Part shown: piece after piece, positions 50,058-60,873 of the stretch
How the letters are laid out: each line of letters opens with the position of its first letter
Numbering within the stretch: the first letter of the stretch is position 1
Source of the DNA: Acidobacteriota bacterium
Lineage (GTDB): Bacteria; Acidobacteriota; Vicinamibacteria; Vicinamibacterales; UBA2999
Direction: 5' to 3'
Assembly: GCA_030650395.1 (NCBI GenBank)
Contig: JAUSDY010000004.1
Location: 1-64,000, forward strand
DNA length: 64,000 nucleotides
Program-made: the position numbers and the translations under genes
Notes under the pieces: model-generated
Seen by the model: the letters and a program-made list of their open reading frames with translations, nothing else
The model's database searches: none
Told to the model about the DNA's origin: nothing

Positions 50058-52931
50058 ATGGGAATTCTCGATAAGCTCCGTCCGCAGACCAAGTCCACGC
50101 ATCCCGACCCCAACATCCGAATCGAAGCGGTGCACGAGATCGACGCCGATGACGTCGCGTCGCTCGGCGCGTTTGCCAAGGACGATGCCGACGCGCGAGT
50201 GCGCCGTGCCGCGGTGTCGCGCATTTCCGATCCCGCAGTGCTGGCCGACATTGCCCGCAACGAATCCGAAGGGATGGTGCGCGACCACGCGGTCGGGCAG
50301 CTGGTCGAGCAGGCCTCGAAGCACGACCCGGCCGTCGCATCAGCGGCAGTGTCGGCGCTCGCGTCGCTCGGCAGAGAGCGTGAGCTGGCCACCGTCGCGA
50401 AGGGCGCCGGTCCCGAGGCCGTTCGCCGCGCGGCCATTGCCGCGGTGCGTGATGAAAAGGCGCTCGGCAGCATCGCCCGCCACGCCGCGGAATCGAGCGC
50501 GCGCTTGCTGGCCGTTGAACGGCTGACGAGTGCCGCCGAGATCGAGGACGTCGCCATGCGCGGCGAGCACGCCGATGCGGCGGTTGCAGCGGTCGATCGT
50601 TTATCAAATCCATCGCCGGAAACGCTTGCGGCGCTGAGCCAGAAGGCTCGCGCCAAGGCCGCGCAGAAAAAAGCACGCACCTTGATTAAGGCCGCCGAAC
50701 AACCCGTGGCCCCGACCGAGTCCGGAGCCGCTTACAAGGAAGCCGATCAGCAGCGCGCCAAGGATCTCGTCGCGCAGATGACGAAGCTGTCCGACGTAAG
50801 CGACTTCACTCAACTGCGCGAAGCCTACGCGGCCGCGCGCGTTGCGTGGGTCGAGCTGCTCGCCGATGCCGGTGTCGAGCCGGCGATCGAAACCGAGTTC
50901 GAAAAAGCATCTGAGATCGTGCGGGCGCGGCTGGCGGCCGACGAAGCCGCCCGTGCCGATGCGCAACGCCAGCGCCGCGCGCTCGAACAGGAACAAACCG
51001 ACCGCGCCGCCGCGTGCGCGTGCGTCGAAGGCTTGAGCGGCGACGATGTGCTCGATCGCCTCGCCGAGTCCCGCGCGACGTGGGAAGGCATGCCGCCGAT
51101 GCCCGGGGAATGGGCCGCCGCGCTCGAGCACCGTTTCCAGGAAGCATGCCGCGCCGCGGAGAAACGATTCGAGCGGCGCGTGCAGGCGCAGCAATCCGCC
51201 GAGCGCTTGCCGTCGATCGTCAGCGAGATCGAAGAGCTGGCCGCCAACCCGTCGTACGCCGACGTCCGGAGCCAGTGGTACGCGTTGCGCAAGCAGTGGC
51301 TGGCCATCGCCCGCGACGTCGAGATCGATTCCGAATTGAAGACCCGCTACGACGCCGCGGCGACGACGCTCGAGGCGCAGGAGCAGACCTATCGGGACGG
51401 CAAGGGCCAGCAGCAGACCGAGAATCTCCATCGCCTCCAGGCCGTCGTGCAGAAGTTCGAGACGCGCGCGACGGCCGAGCAGCTCACTCTCAAGCAGACC
51501 GATCAGCTGCTGAAGGACGTGAAGCTGGCGGTTGGCACGATGGGCCCGCTGCCCACCAAACAGGATCGCGAAGACCTGATGGTGCGCCTGCAGGCGGTGC
51601 GGACGTCGCTGACCCCGCGCATCCAGGAACTGCGCGAGGCCGAGGAATGGAAACGCTGGGCCAACGTCCAGGTGCAGGAAGAGCTCTGCGCCAAGATGGA
51701 GGCGCTTGTGCCGCAGGCCGAGACCGATCCTGAAAAAGCCTCGAACGAGATGCGGACGCTGCAAGAGCGGTGGAAGTCGGTGGCCGCCGCGCCACGCTCG
51801 CAGGCCGAGACGCTGTGGACGCGCTTCAAGACCGCGCAGGAGCAGGTCTACGACAAGTGCAAGGACTTCTTCGCGCAGCAGGCGGTCGAACGCGTCGAGA
51901 ACCTGAAGAAGAAGGAAGAGCTGTGCGCGCGCGCCGAAGCGATGGCCGAGTCCACCGACTGGGTGAGGACAGCCGACGCGATGAAGGCGCTGCAGGCCGA
52001 GTGGAAGGCCGTGGGCGCGGTGACCCGCGGCAACGAGAAGGCGGTGTGGGAGCGGTTCCGCGCGTCGTGCGACAAGTTCTTCACGCGCCGCCAGGACGAC
52101 CTCAAGCAGCGCAAGCAGGATTGGACCGAGAACCTCAAGCGCAAGGAAGCGCTCGTCGCCGAGGCGGAGAAGCTGTCGCAGTCGACCGAGTGGGAGCAGG
52201 CCGCGTCGCGCATCAAGCGGCTGCAGGTCGAGTGGAAGACGATCGGCCCGGTCAAGAAGAGCAAGTCCGATGCGATCTGGAACCAGTTCCGCGCCGCGTG
52301 CGATCTGTTCTTCGACCGCTTCAAGAATCGCGACCAGGTCGCGCTGACGGGCAAGATGGCCGATCGCGAGACGACGGTCGCCGAGCTCGAGGCGCTGGTG
52401 CCGCCGCCCGACGCGGCGGACGCGACCGCGCCTGAAGATCTCTACGCGAAGGTCCAGGCGGCGCGCGCCCGGTGGGTGCAGGGACCCGAGCTGCCGCGGC
52501 ACACGCTGGCGCCGCTGGCCGAGCGGGTCAACACGGCGCTCTTCACGCTCGTGACGCGGTGGCCCGACGGCTTCAAGGGCACGGACCTCGATCCCGAGCT
52601 CACGCGCGGCAAGATGGAAAAGCTCGTCGCCAAGGTGGAGAAGCTGCTGCCGACCGAAAGTGCGGAGCCGGCGAAGAACCTGTCGCCGGCGGAACTGCTG
52701 GCGCGGCAGTGGCGCGAAGCGCTTGCCGCCAACACCATGGGCGCCGGATCTGCGCGGCAGGCGGAAGACGCGCGCCAGCGCGCCGCCGAGCAGGAAGTGC
52801 GCAGCGCGCAAGCGGCGTGGGCGCGCCTCGGGCCGTTATCGCCCGATCAACGCAAGCCGTTGCAGGAGCGCTTCGATCGCGCCGTTCGGAAATTCTCTGA
52901 GATGAGGCGCCGCAGCACCGCACGAGCATAG
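50058..52931 (+). CDS. Large DUF349-repeat protein with HEAT-like N-terminus
   Basis: A 957-aa, almost wholly helical cytoplasmic protein. Residues about 15-190 look like HEAT-type repeats (PNIRIEAVHEI, ARVRRAAVSRI, EGMVRDHAVGQL). Then follow at least five DUF349 units marked by a tryptophan in LQERWKSVA, LQAEWKAVGAV and LQVEWKTIGPV, each followed by KAVWERFRASCDKFF-type helices. DUF349 is a repeat found in bacterial proteins of poorly known role. The repeats and heavy charge suggest a long rod or scaffold. Stands alone between a DsbA-like gene and a repeat array. Confidence 0.85.
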   Translation: MGILDKLRPQTKSTHPDPNIRIEAVHEIDADDVASLGAFAKDDADARVRRAAVSRISDPAVLADIARNESEGMVRDHAVGQLVEQASKHDPAVASAAVSALASLGRERELATVAKGAGPEAVRRAAIAAVRDEKALGSIARHAAESSARLLAVERLTSAAEIEDVAMRGEHADAAVAAVDRLSNPSPETLAALSQKARAKAAQKKARTLIKAAEQPVAPTESGAAYKEADQQRAKDLVAQMTKLSDVSDFTQLREAYAAARVAWVELLADAGVEPAIETEFEKASEIVRARLAADEAARADAQRQRRALEQEQTDRAAACACVEGLSGDDVLDRLAESRATWEGMPPMPGEWAAALEHRFQEACRAAEKRFERRVQAQQSAERLPSIVSEIEELAANPSYADVRSQWYALRKQWLAIARDVEIDSELKTRYDAAATTLEAQEQTYRDGKGQQQTENLHRLQAVVQKFETRATAEQLTLKQTDQLLKDVKLAVGTMGPLPTKQDREDLMVRLQAVRTSLTPRIQELREAEEWKRWANVQVQEELCAKMEALVPQAETDPEKASNEMRTLQERWKSVAAAPRSQAETLWTRFKTAQEQVYDKCKDFFAQQAVERVENLKKKEELCARAEAMAESTDWVRTADAMKALQAEWKAVGAVTRGNEKAVWERFRASCDKFFTRRQDDLKQRKQDWTENLKRKEALVAEAEKLSQSTEWEQAASRIKRLQVEWKTIGPVKKSKSDAIWNQFRAACDLFFDRFKNRDQVALTGKMADRETTVAELEALVPPPDAADATAPEDLYAKVQAARARWVQGPELPRHTLAPLAERVNTALFTLVTRWPDGFKGTDLDPELTRGKMEKLVAKVEKLLPTESAEPAKNLSPAELLARQWREALAANTMGAGSARQAEDARQRAAEQEVRSAQAAWARLGPLSPDQRKPLQERFDRAVRKFSEMRRRSTARA

Positions 52932-52996
52932 GGTTCCCCACGAAGGTTCCTCACTGAGGTTCCTCACGAAGGTTCCTGACGAAGGTTCGAGGAACC
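52931..52996. repeat. GGTTCCTCACGAA tandem repeat after the DUF349 gene
   Basis: Five units (GGTTCCCCACGAA, GGTTCCTCACTGA, GGTTCCTCACGAA, GGTTCCTGACGAA, GGTTCGA) end with a short GGTTCGAGGAACC palindrome. Confidence 0.9.
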
Positions 52997-53191
52997 GTGT
53001 TTGCGGTGCACGTTCACGCATTCGCCTTTGCCGGTCTCACGCTTTCGGAAGCGGTTAAGTTCAGCCGCATCGACGCCGTGCAAGCGGTGGTGGGCTACGG
53101 CTTGAGGGCGGCCGCCATCGGCTTCATCTACCTCGTGGCATCGATCCCCGCGTCTGTCATCATCCTGGCGTGGGCCGCCATTGCGTCGTGA
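52997..53191 (+). pseudogene. C-terminal remnant of a DUF3667-like membrane protein
   Basis: A 64-codon frame opens directly after the repeat (GTG 52997) with FAVHVHAFAF, a phrase typical of the C-terminal membrane region of DUF3667-type proteins. It continues with [27 protein letters not shown], a TM helix. The N-terminal half is missing because the DUF349 gene and the repeat array lie upstream. I read it as a truncated gene; it could still be expressed as a two-TM peptide. Confidence 0.45.
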
Positions 53192-53216
53192 CGTCCGTTC
53201 TCGAGGTCTGAATTTC

Positions 53217-53885
53217 ATGCCGCCGCCAACCTTCAGTCCGCTGCCCGAATACCAGCAACACACTCCCGACGACATGAAGCGCCGCGCCGCGGAGTTCTAT
53301 GCCGACATCCGCCGGCGCCGGACCGTGCGCCAGTTCTCGACGCGGCCGGTGCCGCGCGAGGTGATCGAGGACTGCCTGCGCGCCGCGGGCACGGCGCCGA
53401 GCGGCGCCAACATCCAACCCTGGCACTTCGTCGTCGTGTCTGATCCGGCCATCAAGAGAACGATCCGCGTCGAGGCCGAGAAGGAAGAGCACGAGTTCTA
53501 TCATCACAAGGCGCCGCAGGAATGGCTGGATGCGCTGGCCCCGCTTGGCACCGACGAGCACAAGCCGTTTCTCGAAGATGCGCCGTACCTGATCGTGATC
53601 TTCGCCGAGAGTTATGGCGTCCTTCCCGATGGCCGCAGGGTGAAGCACTACTACGCACAGGAGTCGGTTGGGATCGCGACCGGGCTGCTCGTCGCCGCCG
53701 TGCATCACGCCGGGCTGGTATCGCTGACCCACACGCCGAGCCCGATGGGTTTTCTGAACGAGATTCTCGGCCGGCCTGCGCACGAGCGGCCGTTTCTGAT
53801 TCTCGTCGCGGGCTACCCGGCCGAAGGCGCCACGGTACCGGCGATCACGAAGAAGCCGCTCGAACACATCGCCACGTTCATCTGA
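53217..53885 (+). CDS. Iodotyrosine-deiodinase-like nitroreductase-fold flavoprotein
   Basis: A 222-aa FMN enzyme of the nitroreductase superfamily. FMN contacts are visible in [27 protein letters not shown] and the C-terminal GYP. The lid carries E91, Y95 and K116 (in EEHEFYHHK and [13 protein letters not shown]). This E-x3-Y-x20-K triad is what iodotyrosine deiodinases use to clamp the zwitterion of halotyrosine, and the spacing is the same here. The enzyme may therefore remove halogen from halogenated tyrosine, or act on a related phenolic amino acid. ATG 53217 is the first sensible start. Confidence 0.88.
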   Translation: MPPPTFSPLPEYQQHTPDDMKRRAAEFYADIRRRRTVRQFSTRPVPREVIEDCLRAAGTAPSGANIQPWHFVVVSDPAIKRTIRVEAEKEEHEFYHHKAPQEWLDALAPLGTDEHKPFLEDAPYLIVIFAESYGVLPDGRRVKHYYAQESVGIATGLLVAAVHHAGLVSLTHTPSPMGFLNEILGRPAHERPFLILVAGYPAEGATVPAITKKPLEHIATFI

Positions 53886-53924
53886 CATGGTGAGTCTGTC
53901 TACGAAGGATCTGGGCTGACCGCC

Positions 53925-54728
53925 ATGGCCGTGGTCGCGCGCGAAGGTTGTTATTTGCACTACACCGTCCGCGGCAGCGGCCCGCCGGTGCTGTTCATCC
54001 AGGGCGTTGGCGTGCAGGGCGACGGGTGGCTGCCGCAGGTCGACGAGCTGTCCTCAGACTTCACGTGCATTTCATTCGACAACCGCGGCATGGGCCGGAG
54101 CCAGCCGGTCGAGGCTGTCATAACCGTCGATCGATTGGCCAACGATGCCGCGGCAATTCTCGACGCCGAACGAGTGCGCTCGGCTCACGTCGTCGGGCAT
54201 TCGCTCGGCGGCGTCATCGCCCTGCGGATGGCGTTGGCACACCGCGAGCGGGTGAAGAGCCTCGCGCTGCTGTGCACGTTCAGTGGCGGCAAGACGGCCG
54301 CGCCGATGACTCGCCGTTTGTTCTGGCTGGGGCTCCGCACACGCCTCGGCACCCGCCGAATGCGGCGTCGCGCATTCTTGAAACTGGTGATGCCGCCTGG
54401 CGAGATCACCGACGGCGACGAGGCGGCGGAGCGATTGTCGAGGCTCTTCGGCCACGACATCGCCGATCAACCGCCGATCGCGAAGCACCAGCTTGCGGCG
54501 CTGCGACAAGCCGACCTGGCTCCGTATTTGTCGGAGCTCGAAGGGTTGCCGACACTGGTGATGGCTGGCGCCCACGATCCGATTGGGCCGCCGTCTGCCG
54601 GGTCGGCGCTCGCCGCGCCTATTCCGGGGGCGCGCTATATCGAGGTCCCCGACGCGTCGCACACGCTCCCGATCACGCACGCGGACTTGACGAACCGGCT
54701 GTTACGCGAACATGTTGGGATGACATGA
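53925..54728 (+). CDS. Alpha/beta hydrolase
   Basis: A 267-aa hydrolase with the fold's landmarks: oxyanion region FIQGVGVQGDGW, strand FTCISFDNRGMGRSQP, nucleophile elbow VGHSLGGV (serine about 90) and acid-bearing AGAHDPIGPP. The late histidine is in DASHTLPI. A cap domain lies in between (about 125-195). It is like the many 3-oxoadipate enol-lactonase or esterase relatives; substrate not assigned. Follows the flavoprotein by 39 bp and overlaps the next small gene. Confidence 0.9.
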   Translation: MAVVAREGCYLHYTVRGSGPPVLFIQGVGVQGDGWLPQVDELSSDFTCISFDNRGMGRSQPVEAVITVDRLANDAAAILDAERVRSAHVVGHSLGGVIALRMALAHRERVKSLALLCTFSGGKTAAPMTRRLFWLGLRTRLGTRRMRRRAFLKLVMPPGEITDGDEAAERLSRLFGHDIADQPPIAKHQLAALRQADLAPYLSELEGLPTLVMAGAHDPIGPPSAGSALAAPIPGARYIEVPDASHTLPITHADLTNRLLREHVGMT

Positions 54729-55018
54729 CCAGATTGATCGTGGTGGCTCTTGCCGTGACGGCGTGGCTGACCGGTCGCGCGTCCGCGCAGAGCTCAGCGG
54801 ATTCATTCCAGGTGGGCGCACAGCTCACCGTGGCCCGGTCCGGACAATTCGACTCGACCGAGCTCGGCATCGGTGGGCGAGTGTCATGGCATCCGATCGC
54901 GCTCGTCGGGATCGAATCGGAGATCGGTCCTTCGTTCGCCGACGGCTTTACCTTGCGCGACACGGCTTTCTTCAGTCACGACTTCCGGGTGAGCTTCGGC
55001 GGTGGTCTACGTTTCTGA
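54725..55018 (+). CDS. Short exported beta-rich protein (truncated outer-membrane barrel?)
   Basis: A 97-aa protein from ATG 54725, overlapping the hydrolase by 4 bp. A signal peptide (LIVVALAVTAWLTGRASA) precedes four amphipathic beta strands (FQVGAQLTVARS, STELGIGGRVSWHPI, VGIESEIGPSF) and the terminal DFRVSFGGGLRF, ending in phenylalanine as outer-membrane barrels do. Complete barrels of this style are about twice as long, so an internal deletion is likely. Function unknown. Confidence 0.65.
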   Translation: MTRLIVVALAVTAWLTGRASAQSSADSFQVGAQLTVARSGQFDSTELGIGGRVSWHPIALVGIESEIGPSFADGFTLRDTAFFSHDFRVSFGGGLRF

Positions 55019-55195
55019 TGCGCCGCAGATGAGTCCAACGGGGCCATAGATGACACAGATGACGCAGATCAAATTCTTTTCTTAACGCGGCCGCAGATGA
55101 CGCGGATTACACAGATCGGGTGTATGCGGAAGCTAGATCTGCGTCATCTGTGTCATCTGTGGCCCCGTTGTATTGAATCTGTGTTATCCGCGGCC
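55019..55195. repeat. Inverted array of CGCAGATNA units before the penicillin-acylase homologue
   Basis: GCCGCAGATGA, ACACAGATGACGCAGAT and GGCCGCAGATGACGCGG units (left) face TCTGCGTCATCTGTG, TCATCTGTGGCCCCGTTG and TCCGCGGCCCCGTG units (right). Same family and same style as 29847-30058. No gene in this stretch. Confidence 0.88.
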
Positions 55196-55220
55196 CCGTG
55201 TGTGGCACAATCCCGGGGCT

Positions 55221-57434
55221 ATGAAACGACTAGTCATCCTCCTCGCGTTGGCCGCCGCATCGTGCTCGTCGCAGCCCCAGGCGGCACCAGTCAGTCCCGA
55301 GGTTGCCGCCTGGCAGAAGCGCGCCGAGGGCGTGACGGTCATTCGCGACGACTGGGGCGTGCCGCACATTTACGGCAAGACCGACGCCGACGTGGTGTTT
55401 GGCCTGATGTATGCGCAGGCCGAAGACGACTTCAACCGCGTCGAGACCAACTTCATCAACTCCCAGGGCCGTCTCGCCGAGGCAGAGGGCGAAAAAGAGA
55501 TCTACCGCGATCTCCGCATGAAGCTCTTCATCGACCCGGCCGACATGAAGGCGCAATACGGCAAGAGCCCGCAGTGGCTCAAGGCGCTGATGGACTCGTG
55601 GGCCGACGGCCTCAACTTCTACCTGGCGACGCATCCCAACGTACAGCCGCGGGTCATCAAGACATTCGAGCCGTGGATGGCGCTGAGTTTCAGTGAAGGC
55701 AGCATCGGCGGCGACATCGAGCAGGTCAACCTCACGCAGCTCGAAGCCTTTTACGGGACTAGCCGAGCGCCACAAGTATCGAGAGGCGCGAGTCCCGCCG
55801 AAGCCGACGTAGTCGGCGAAGGCGGACCACCCGAAGAGCCTCGCGGCTCGAACGGCATTGCGGTCGCGGGCATGAACACCGCATCAGGCAAGGCGCAGCT
55901 GCTGATCAACCCGCACACCTCCTTCTTCTTCCGCGAAGAAGCGCAGATGGTGAGCGAGGAGGGCCTGAACGCCTACGGCGCGTTGACGTGGGGACAGTTC
56001 TTCATCTACCAGGGTTTCAACGACAAGGCCGGCTGGATGCACACCTCCAGCAGCGTCGACAACATTGACCAATACCTGGAGACCGTCACGAAGAAGGCCG
56101 ACGGCACTTACGCCTACCGGATCGGGACCGAGGAGCGGCCGTTGACCGTGTCGAAGATCACCGTGCCCTACAAGAGCGGCAGCGGCCTGGCGACCAGGGA
56201 GTTCACGGTGTACAAGACACATCGCGGGCCGGTCGTCCGCGACGCCGACGGCAAATGGGTCAGCATCCGGCTGATGCAGGAGCCGATGACCGCGCTGACG
56301 CAGTCGTACTCGAGGACCAAGGCCAGGAATATCGCCGAGTACAAGAAGGTGATGGACCTGCACACCAACTCGTCCAACAACACGCTGTATGCGGACGCCG
56401 ACGGCAACATCGCGTACTTCCATTCGAACTTCATTCCCAAGCGCGATCCGAAGTTCGACTGGACCAAACCGGTCGACGGCACCAACCCCGCCACCGAATG
56501 GAACGGCGTGCTGTCGTTCGACGAGACGCCGAACGTCGTGAACCCGCCGAACGGCTGGGTCTACAACACCAACAACTATCCGTTTTCCGCGGCGGGGAAG
56601 AACAGCCCCAAGCAGAGCGCCTTTCCGGCCTACGTCGATTCGGGCAGCGAGAACCCGCGCGGCGTCCACGCCATCAAGGTGCTCGACGGCAAGAAGGGCT
56701 TCACGCTCGACAGCCTGATCGCCGCTGCGTACGACAGCTACCTGCCTGAATTCGAGCTCCTGATTCCGAGGCTGCTGAAGGCGTACGACCAGACACCCGC
56801 GAGCAACCCGTTGAAGGCCAAGCTCGCCGATCAGATCAAGGCGCTGCGCGATTGGGACTATCGCTGGTCGGCGACCTCGGTGCCGACGGCGCTCGCGGTG
56901 TTCTGGGGTGAAGACCTCTGGCAGCGCGTCACCCCGGACGCGCGCAAGGCCGGCATGTCGACCTACGCCTTCATGGAGACAAAGGCCACGACAGCGCAGC
57001 TGCTCGAGTCCCTGTCGGCCGCGTCCGACAAGCTCGCCGCCGATGTCGGCAAGTGGAACACGCCGTGGGGCGACATCAACCGCTTCCAGCGCAACAACGG
57101 CGACATCGTGCAGAAGTTCGACGATGCGAAGCCGAGTACGCCAGTCTCGTTCACGTCGGCACGATGGGGTTCGCTGGCGTCGTTCGGCGCGCGCGCTTAT
57201 CCCGGCACCAAAAAATGGTACGGCACCAGCGGCAACAGTTTTGTCGCGGTCGTGGAATTCGGCGACCAGGTCAAGGCGAAGGCGGTCACGGCCGGCGGCC
57301 TGAACAGCGATCCCGCGTCGCCGCACTTCAACGACCAGGCCGTGCGTTATGGCACCGGTGACCTCCGAGACGTCTATTTCTATCGTCCCGAGGTCGAGGC
57401 CCACGCCAAGCGCACCTATCGCCCGGGTTCATGA
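55221..57434 (+). CDS. Penicillin-acylase-type Ntn hydrolase, lipoprotein
   Basis: A 737-aa precursor from ATG 55221 with a lipobox-like LAAASC. The alpha part (about 35-175) has GVTVIRDDWGVPHIYG and FGLMYAQAEDDFNRVE. The spacer peptide follows, then the self-cleaving beta-chain serine S210 in RGSNGIAVAG. The beta part has NPHTSFFF and THRGPVV. Family members cleave amide-linked acyl groups (penicillins, acyl-homoserine lactones, other N-acyl amino acids). A repeat lies in frame at residues 179-205, exactly in the spacer that should be cut out during maturation. The next gene overlaps by 4 bp. Confidence 0.92.
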   Translation: MKRLVILLALAAASCSSQPQAAPVSPEVAAWQKRAEGVTVIRDDWGVPHIYGKTDADVVFGLMYAQAEDDFNRVETNFINSQGRLAEAEGEKEIYRDLRMKLFIDPADMKAQYGKSPQWLKALMDSWADGLNFYLATHPNVQPRVIKTFEPWMALSFSEGSIGGDIEQVNLTQLEAFYGTSRAPQVSRGASPAEADVVGEGGPPEEPRGSNGIAVAGMNTASGKAQLLINPHTSFFFREEAQMVSEEGLNAYGALTWGQFFIYQGFNDKAGWMHTSSSVDNIDQYLETVTKKADGTYAYRIGTEERPLTVSKITVPYKSGSGLATREFTVYKTHRGPVVRDADGKWVSIRLMQEPMTALTQSYSRTKARNIAEYKKVMDLHTNSSNNTLYADADGNIAYFHSNFIPKRDPKFDWTKPVDGTNPATEWNGVLSFDETPNVVNPPNGWVYNTNNYPFSAAGKNSPKQSAFPAYVDSGSENPRGVHAIKVLDGKKGFTLDSLIAAAYDSYLPEFELLIPRLLKAYDQTPASNPLKAKLADQIKALRDWDYRWSATSVPTALAVFWGEDLWQRVTPDARKAGMSTYAFMETKATTAQLLESLSAASDKLAADVGKWNTPWGDINRFQRNNGDIVQKFDDAKPSTPVSFTSARWGSLASFGARAYPGTKKWYGTSGNSFVAVVEFGDQVKAKAVTAGGLNSDPASPHFNDQAVRYGTGDLRDVYFYRPEVEAHAKRTYRPGS
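55755..55830 (+). repeat. In-frame double palindrome in the acylase spacer
   Basis: A first palindrome (GGGACTAGCC...GCGAGTCCC) is followed by CCGCCGAAGCC-GACGTAG-TCGGCGAAGGCGG (55795-55825). The latter belongs to the same family as 11667-11720 and 62932-62957. Confidence 0.75.
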
Positions 57435-58255
57435 GCGAACAGAATCCGCAGGATCGGTTCACCAAGACGCCGGTCGCGTATCAGATGCCGGGCACCGATC
57501 GCGTCGCGGTGCAGGCCGACATCCAGTTTCGCGGCGCCGACGGCGGCCCGCTGCCGATGGATGTTTACCTGCCGCCCGACCTGAAGAACGGCGACCAGAG
57601 ACCGGCTGTCGTGATCGTGAACGGGTATCCCGATCCCGGGTTCGAGAAGATGTTCGGGCTGAAGTTCACGCAGCTTGCCGCGATTTCGTCGTGGGGCCGC
57701 CTGATTGCCGCGTCCGGGTTGATTGCGGTGGCGTACTCGAACCGCGATCCGGTCGCCGACCTCGACGCGGCGCTCGATCATGTCGAGAAGAACCTCACCT
57801 CGCTCGGCATCGACGGCGCCCGCACCGGCATCTGGGCCTCGTCTGGCCACGCTCCGCTGGCCTTGTCGGCGCTGATGAAGAGGCGCGAGCTGAAGTGCGT
57901 GGCCTTACTGTATCCATACACACTCGATCTCGATGGCGCCACGGGCGTCGCCGCTGCGGCGAAGATGTTCCGGTTCGCCTACGCCGGCGAGGGCAAGACC
58001 GTCGACGACCTGCCGGTGGCCACTCCGCTGTTCGTGGCGCGGGCCGGCAAGGACGAAATGCCGGGCCTGAACGACGCCCTCGATCGAGTCCTGGCGAAGG
58101 CGATCGCACGGAACCTGCCGCTCACGTTCGTGAACCAGCCCGAAGGGCTGCATGCATTCGACATCTATCAGGACAGCGCGATGTCGCGCGCGGTCGTGCG
58201 CAGCGTGCTCACCTTCCTGCGGTCTCACCTGTCTTTGGATAGAATCAGCGGGTGA
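57431..58255 (+). CDS. Alpha/beta hydrolase (dienelactone-hydrolase-like)
   Basis: A 274-aa protein overlapping the acylase gene (ATGA). Fold landmarks: PAVVIVNGYPDPGF (oxyanion side), nucleophile elbow GIWASSGHAPL (candidate serine in SSGH, an atypical GxSxG), acid in ARAGKDEMPG and histidine in EGLHAFDI. There is no signal peptide. It may act on a product of the exported acylase, but nothing in the sequence shows this. Next gene overlaps by GTGA. Confidence 0.85.
   Translation: MSEQNPQDRFTKTPVAYQMPGTDRVAVQADIQFRGADGGPLPMDVYLPPDLKNGDQRPAVVIVNGYPDPGFEKMFGLKFTQLAAISSWGRLIAASGLIAVAYSNRDPVADLDAALDHVEKNLTSLGIDGARTGIWASSGHAPLALSALMKRRELKCVALLYPYTLDLDGATGVAAAAKMFRFAYAGEGKTVDDLPVATPLFVARAGKDEMPGLNDALDRVLAKAIARNLPLTFVNQPEGLHAFDIYQDSAMSRAVVRSVLTFLRSHLSLDRISG
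58240..58245 (+). promoter_or_regulatory. -10-like TAGAAT before the GNAT start
   Basis: TAGAAT inside the end of the hydrolase gene is followed after 6 nt by GTG 58252. It would give a second, leaderless promoter for the acetyltransferase. Confidence 0.35.
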
Positions 58256-58838
58256 TTCACCCGAAACCGGTCGCGCTCGAGGGCCACGGCATCCGGCTCG
58301 AGCCCTTGGGCGCCGATCACGCTGATGGTCTTGCCACCGCCGCCGCCGACGGCGAGCTGTGGCAGCTGTGGTTCACGTCGGTGCCGGAGCCGTCGAGGGT
58401 CCGCGGTTACATCGACACCGCCGCGAAGGGGCAGCAGGAGGGCCACATGCTGCCGTGGGCGGTGCGCGACGTGGCGACGGGAGAGGTCGTCGGCAGCACG
58501 CGCTATCACGACATCATGCCGGCGATCGACCGGGTGGAGATTGGTTACACGTGGTACGCGAAGAGCCGGCAGCGCAGCTCCGTCAACACCACCTGCAAGC
58601 TGCTGCTGCTCTCGCACGCCTTCGACACGCTCGGCTGCAAGGTGGTCGGCCTGCGGACCGATAACTTCAATGTCGCGTCACAGAAAGCGATCGAGGGCAT
58701 TGGCGCGAAGAAAGACGGAGTGATTCGTCATCATCAGGCGCGGCCTGATGGCACCGTGCGCGATACGCACATCTACAGCATCCTCGTCACCGAGTGGCCG
58801 GACGTGAAGAGGCACTTGGAGCTCCGCCTCGCGCGCCA

Positions 58839-58842
<4 letters not shown>
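58252..58842 (+). CDS. GNAT family N-acetyltransferase (RimJ/RimL-like)
   Basis: A 196-aa protein from GTG 58252. It reads as the RimJ/RimL type: VALEGHGIRLEPLGADHADGL start, RYHDIMPAIDRVEIGYTWYAKSRQRSSVNTTCKLLLLSHAFDTLGCKVVGLRTDNFNVASQKAIEGIGAKKDG in pieces, with the acetyl-CoA loop partly replaced (RQRSSVN). It would transfer acetyl from acetyl-CoA to an amine, perhaps a protein N-terminus. It converges with speA: stop codons overlap at 58839-58842. Confidence 0.9.
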
Positions 58843-60806
<1,964 letters not shown>

Positions 60807-60809
60807 CTT

Positions 60810-60851
60810 CTGGTTCACCAGAATAAACGAACCTGGTTCATTTCTTATCCT
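60810..60851. promoter_or_regulatory. Divergent speA-thrB control region with direct repeats
   Basis: Two CTGGTTCA copies (60810-60817 and 60833-60840) lie 23 bp apart, about two helical turns. A -10-like TATTCT points to speA (- strand, 60825-60820) and TATCCT to thrB (60846-60851). It is a candidate site for a regulator shared by both genes. Confidence 0.4.
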
Positions 60852-60873
60852 TTTTCGGCTCGAGCGGAAAAAA

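Noticed and set aside
50604-52811. 735-codon - strand frame opposite the DUF349 protein
   Set aside because: Leu/Arg-rich shadow; the + strand product shows genuine repeated tryptophan-containing units.
52997-53191. Intact small two-TM membrane protein
   Set aside because: The phrase FAVHVHAFAF belongs to the C-terminal region of a larger membrane family and the reading frame starts at a repeat, so truncation is the simpler reading.
55884-57404. 506-codon - strand frame opposite the penicillin-acylase homologue
   Set aside because: High-GC shadow of a well supported + strand gene; composition Arg/Val/Gly/Asp with no motif.
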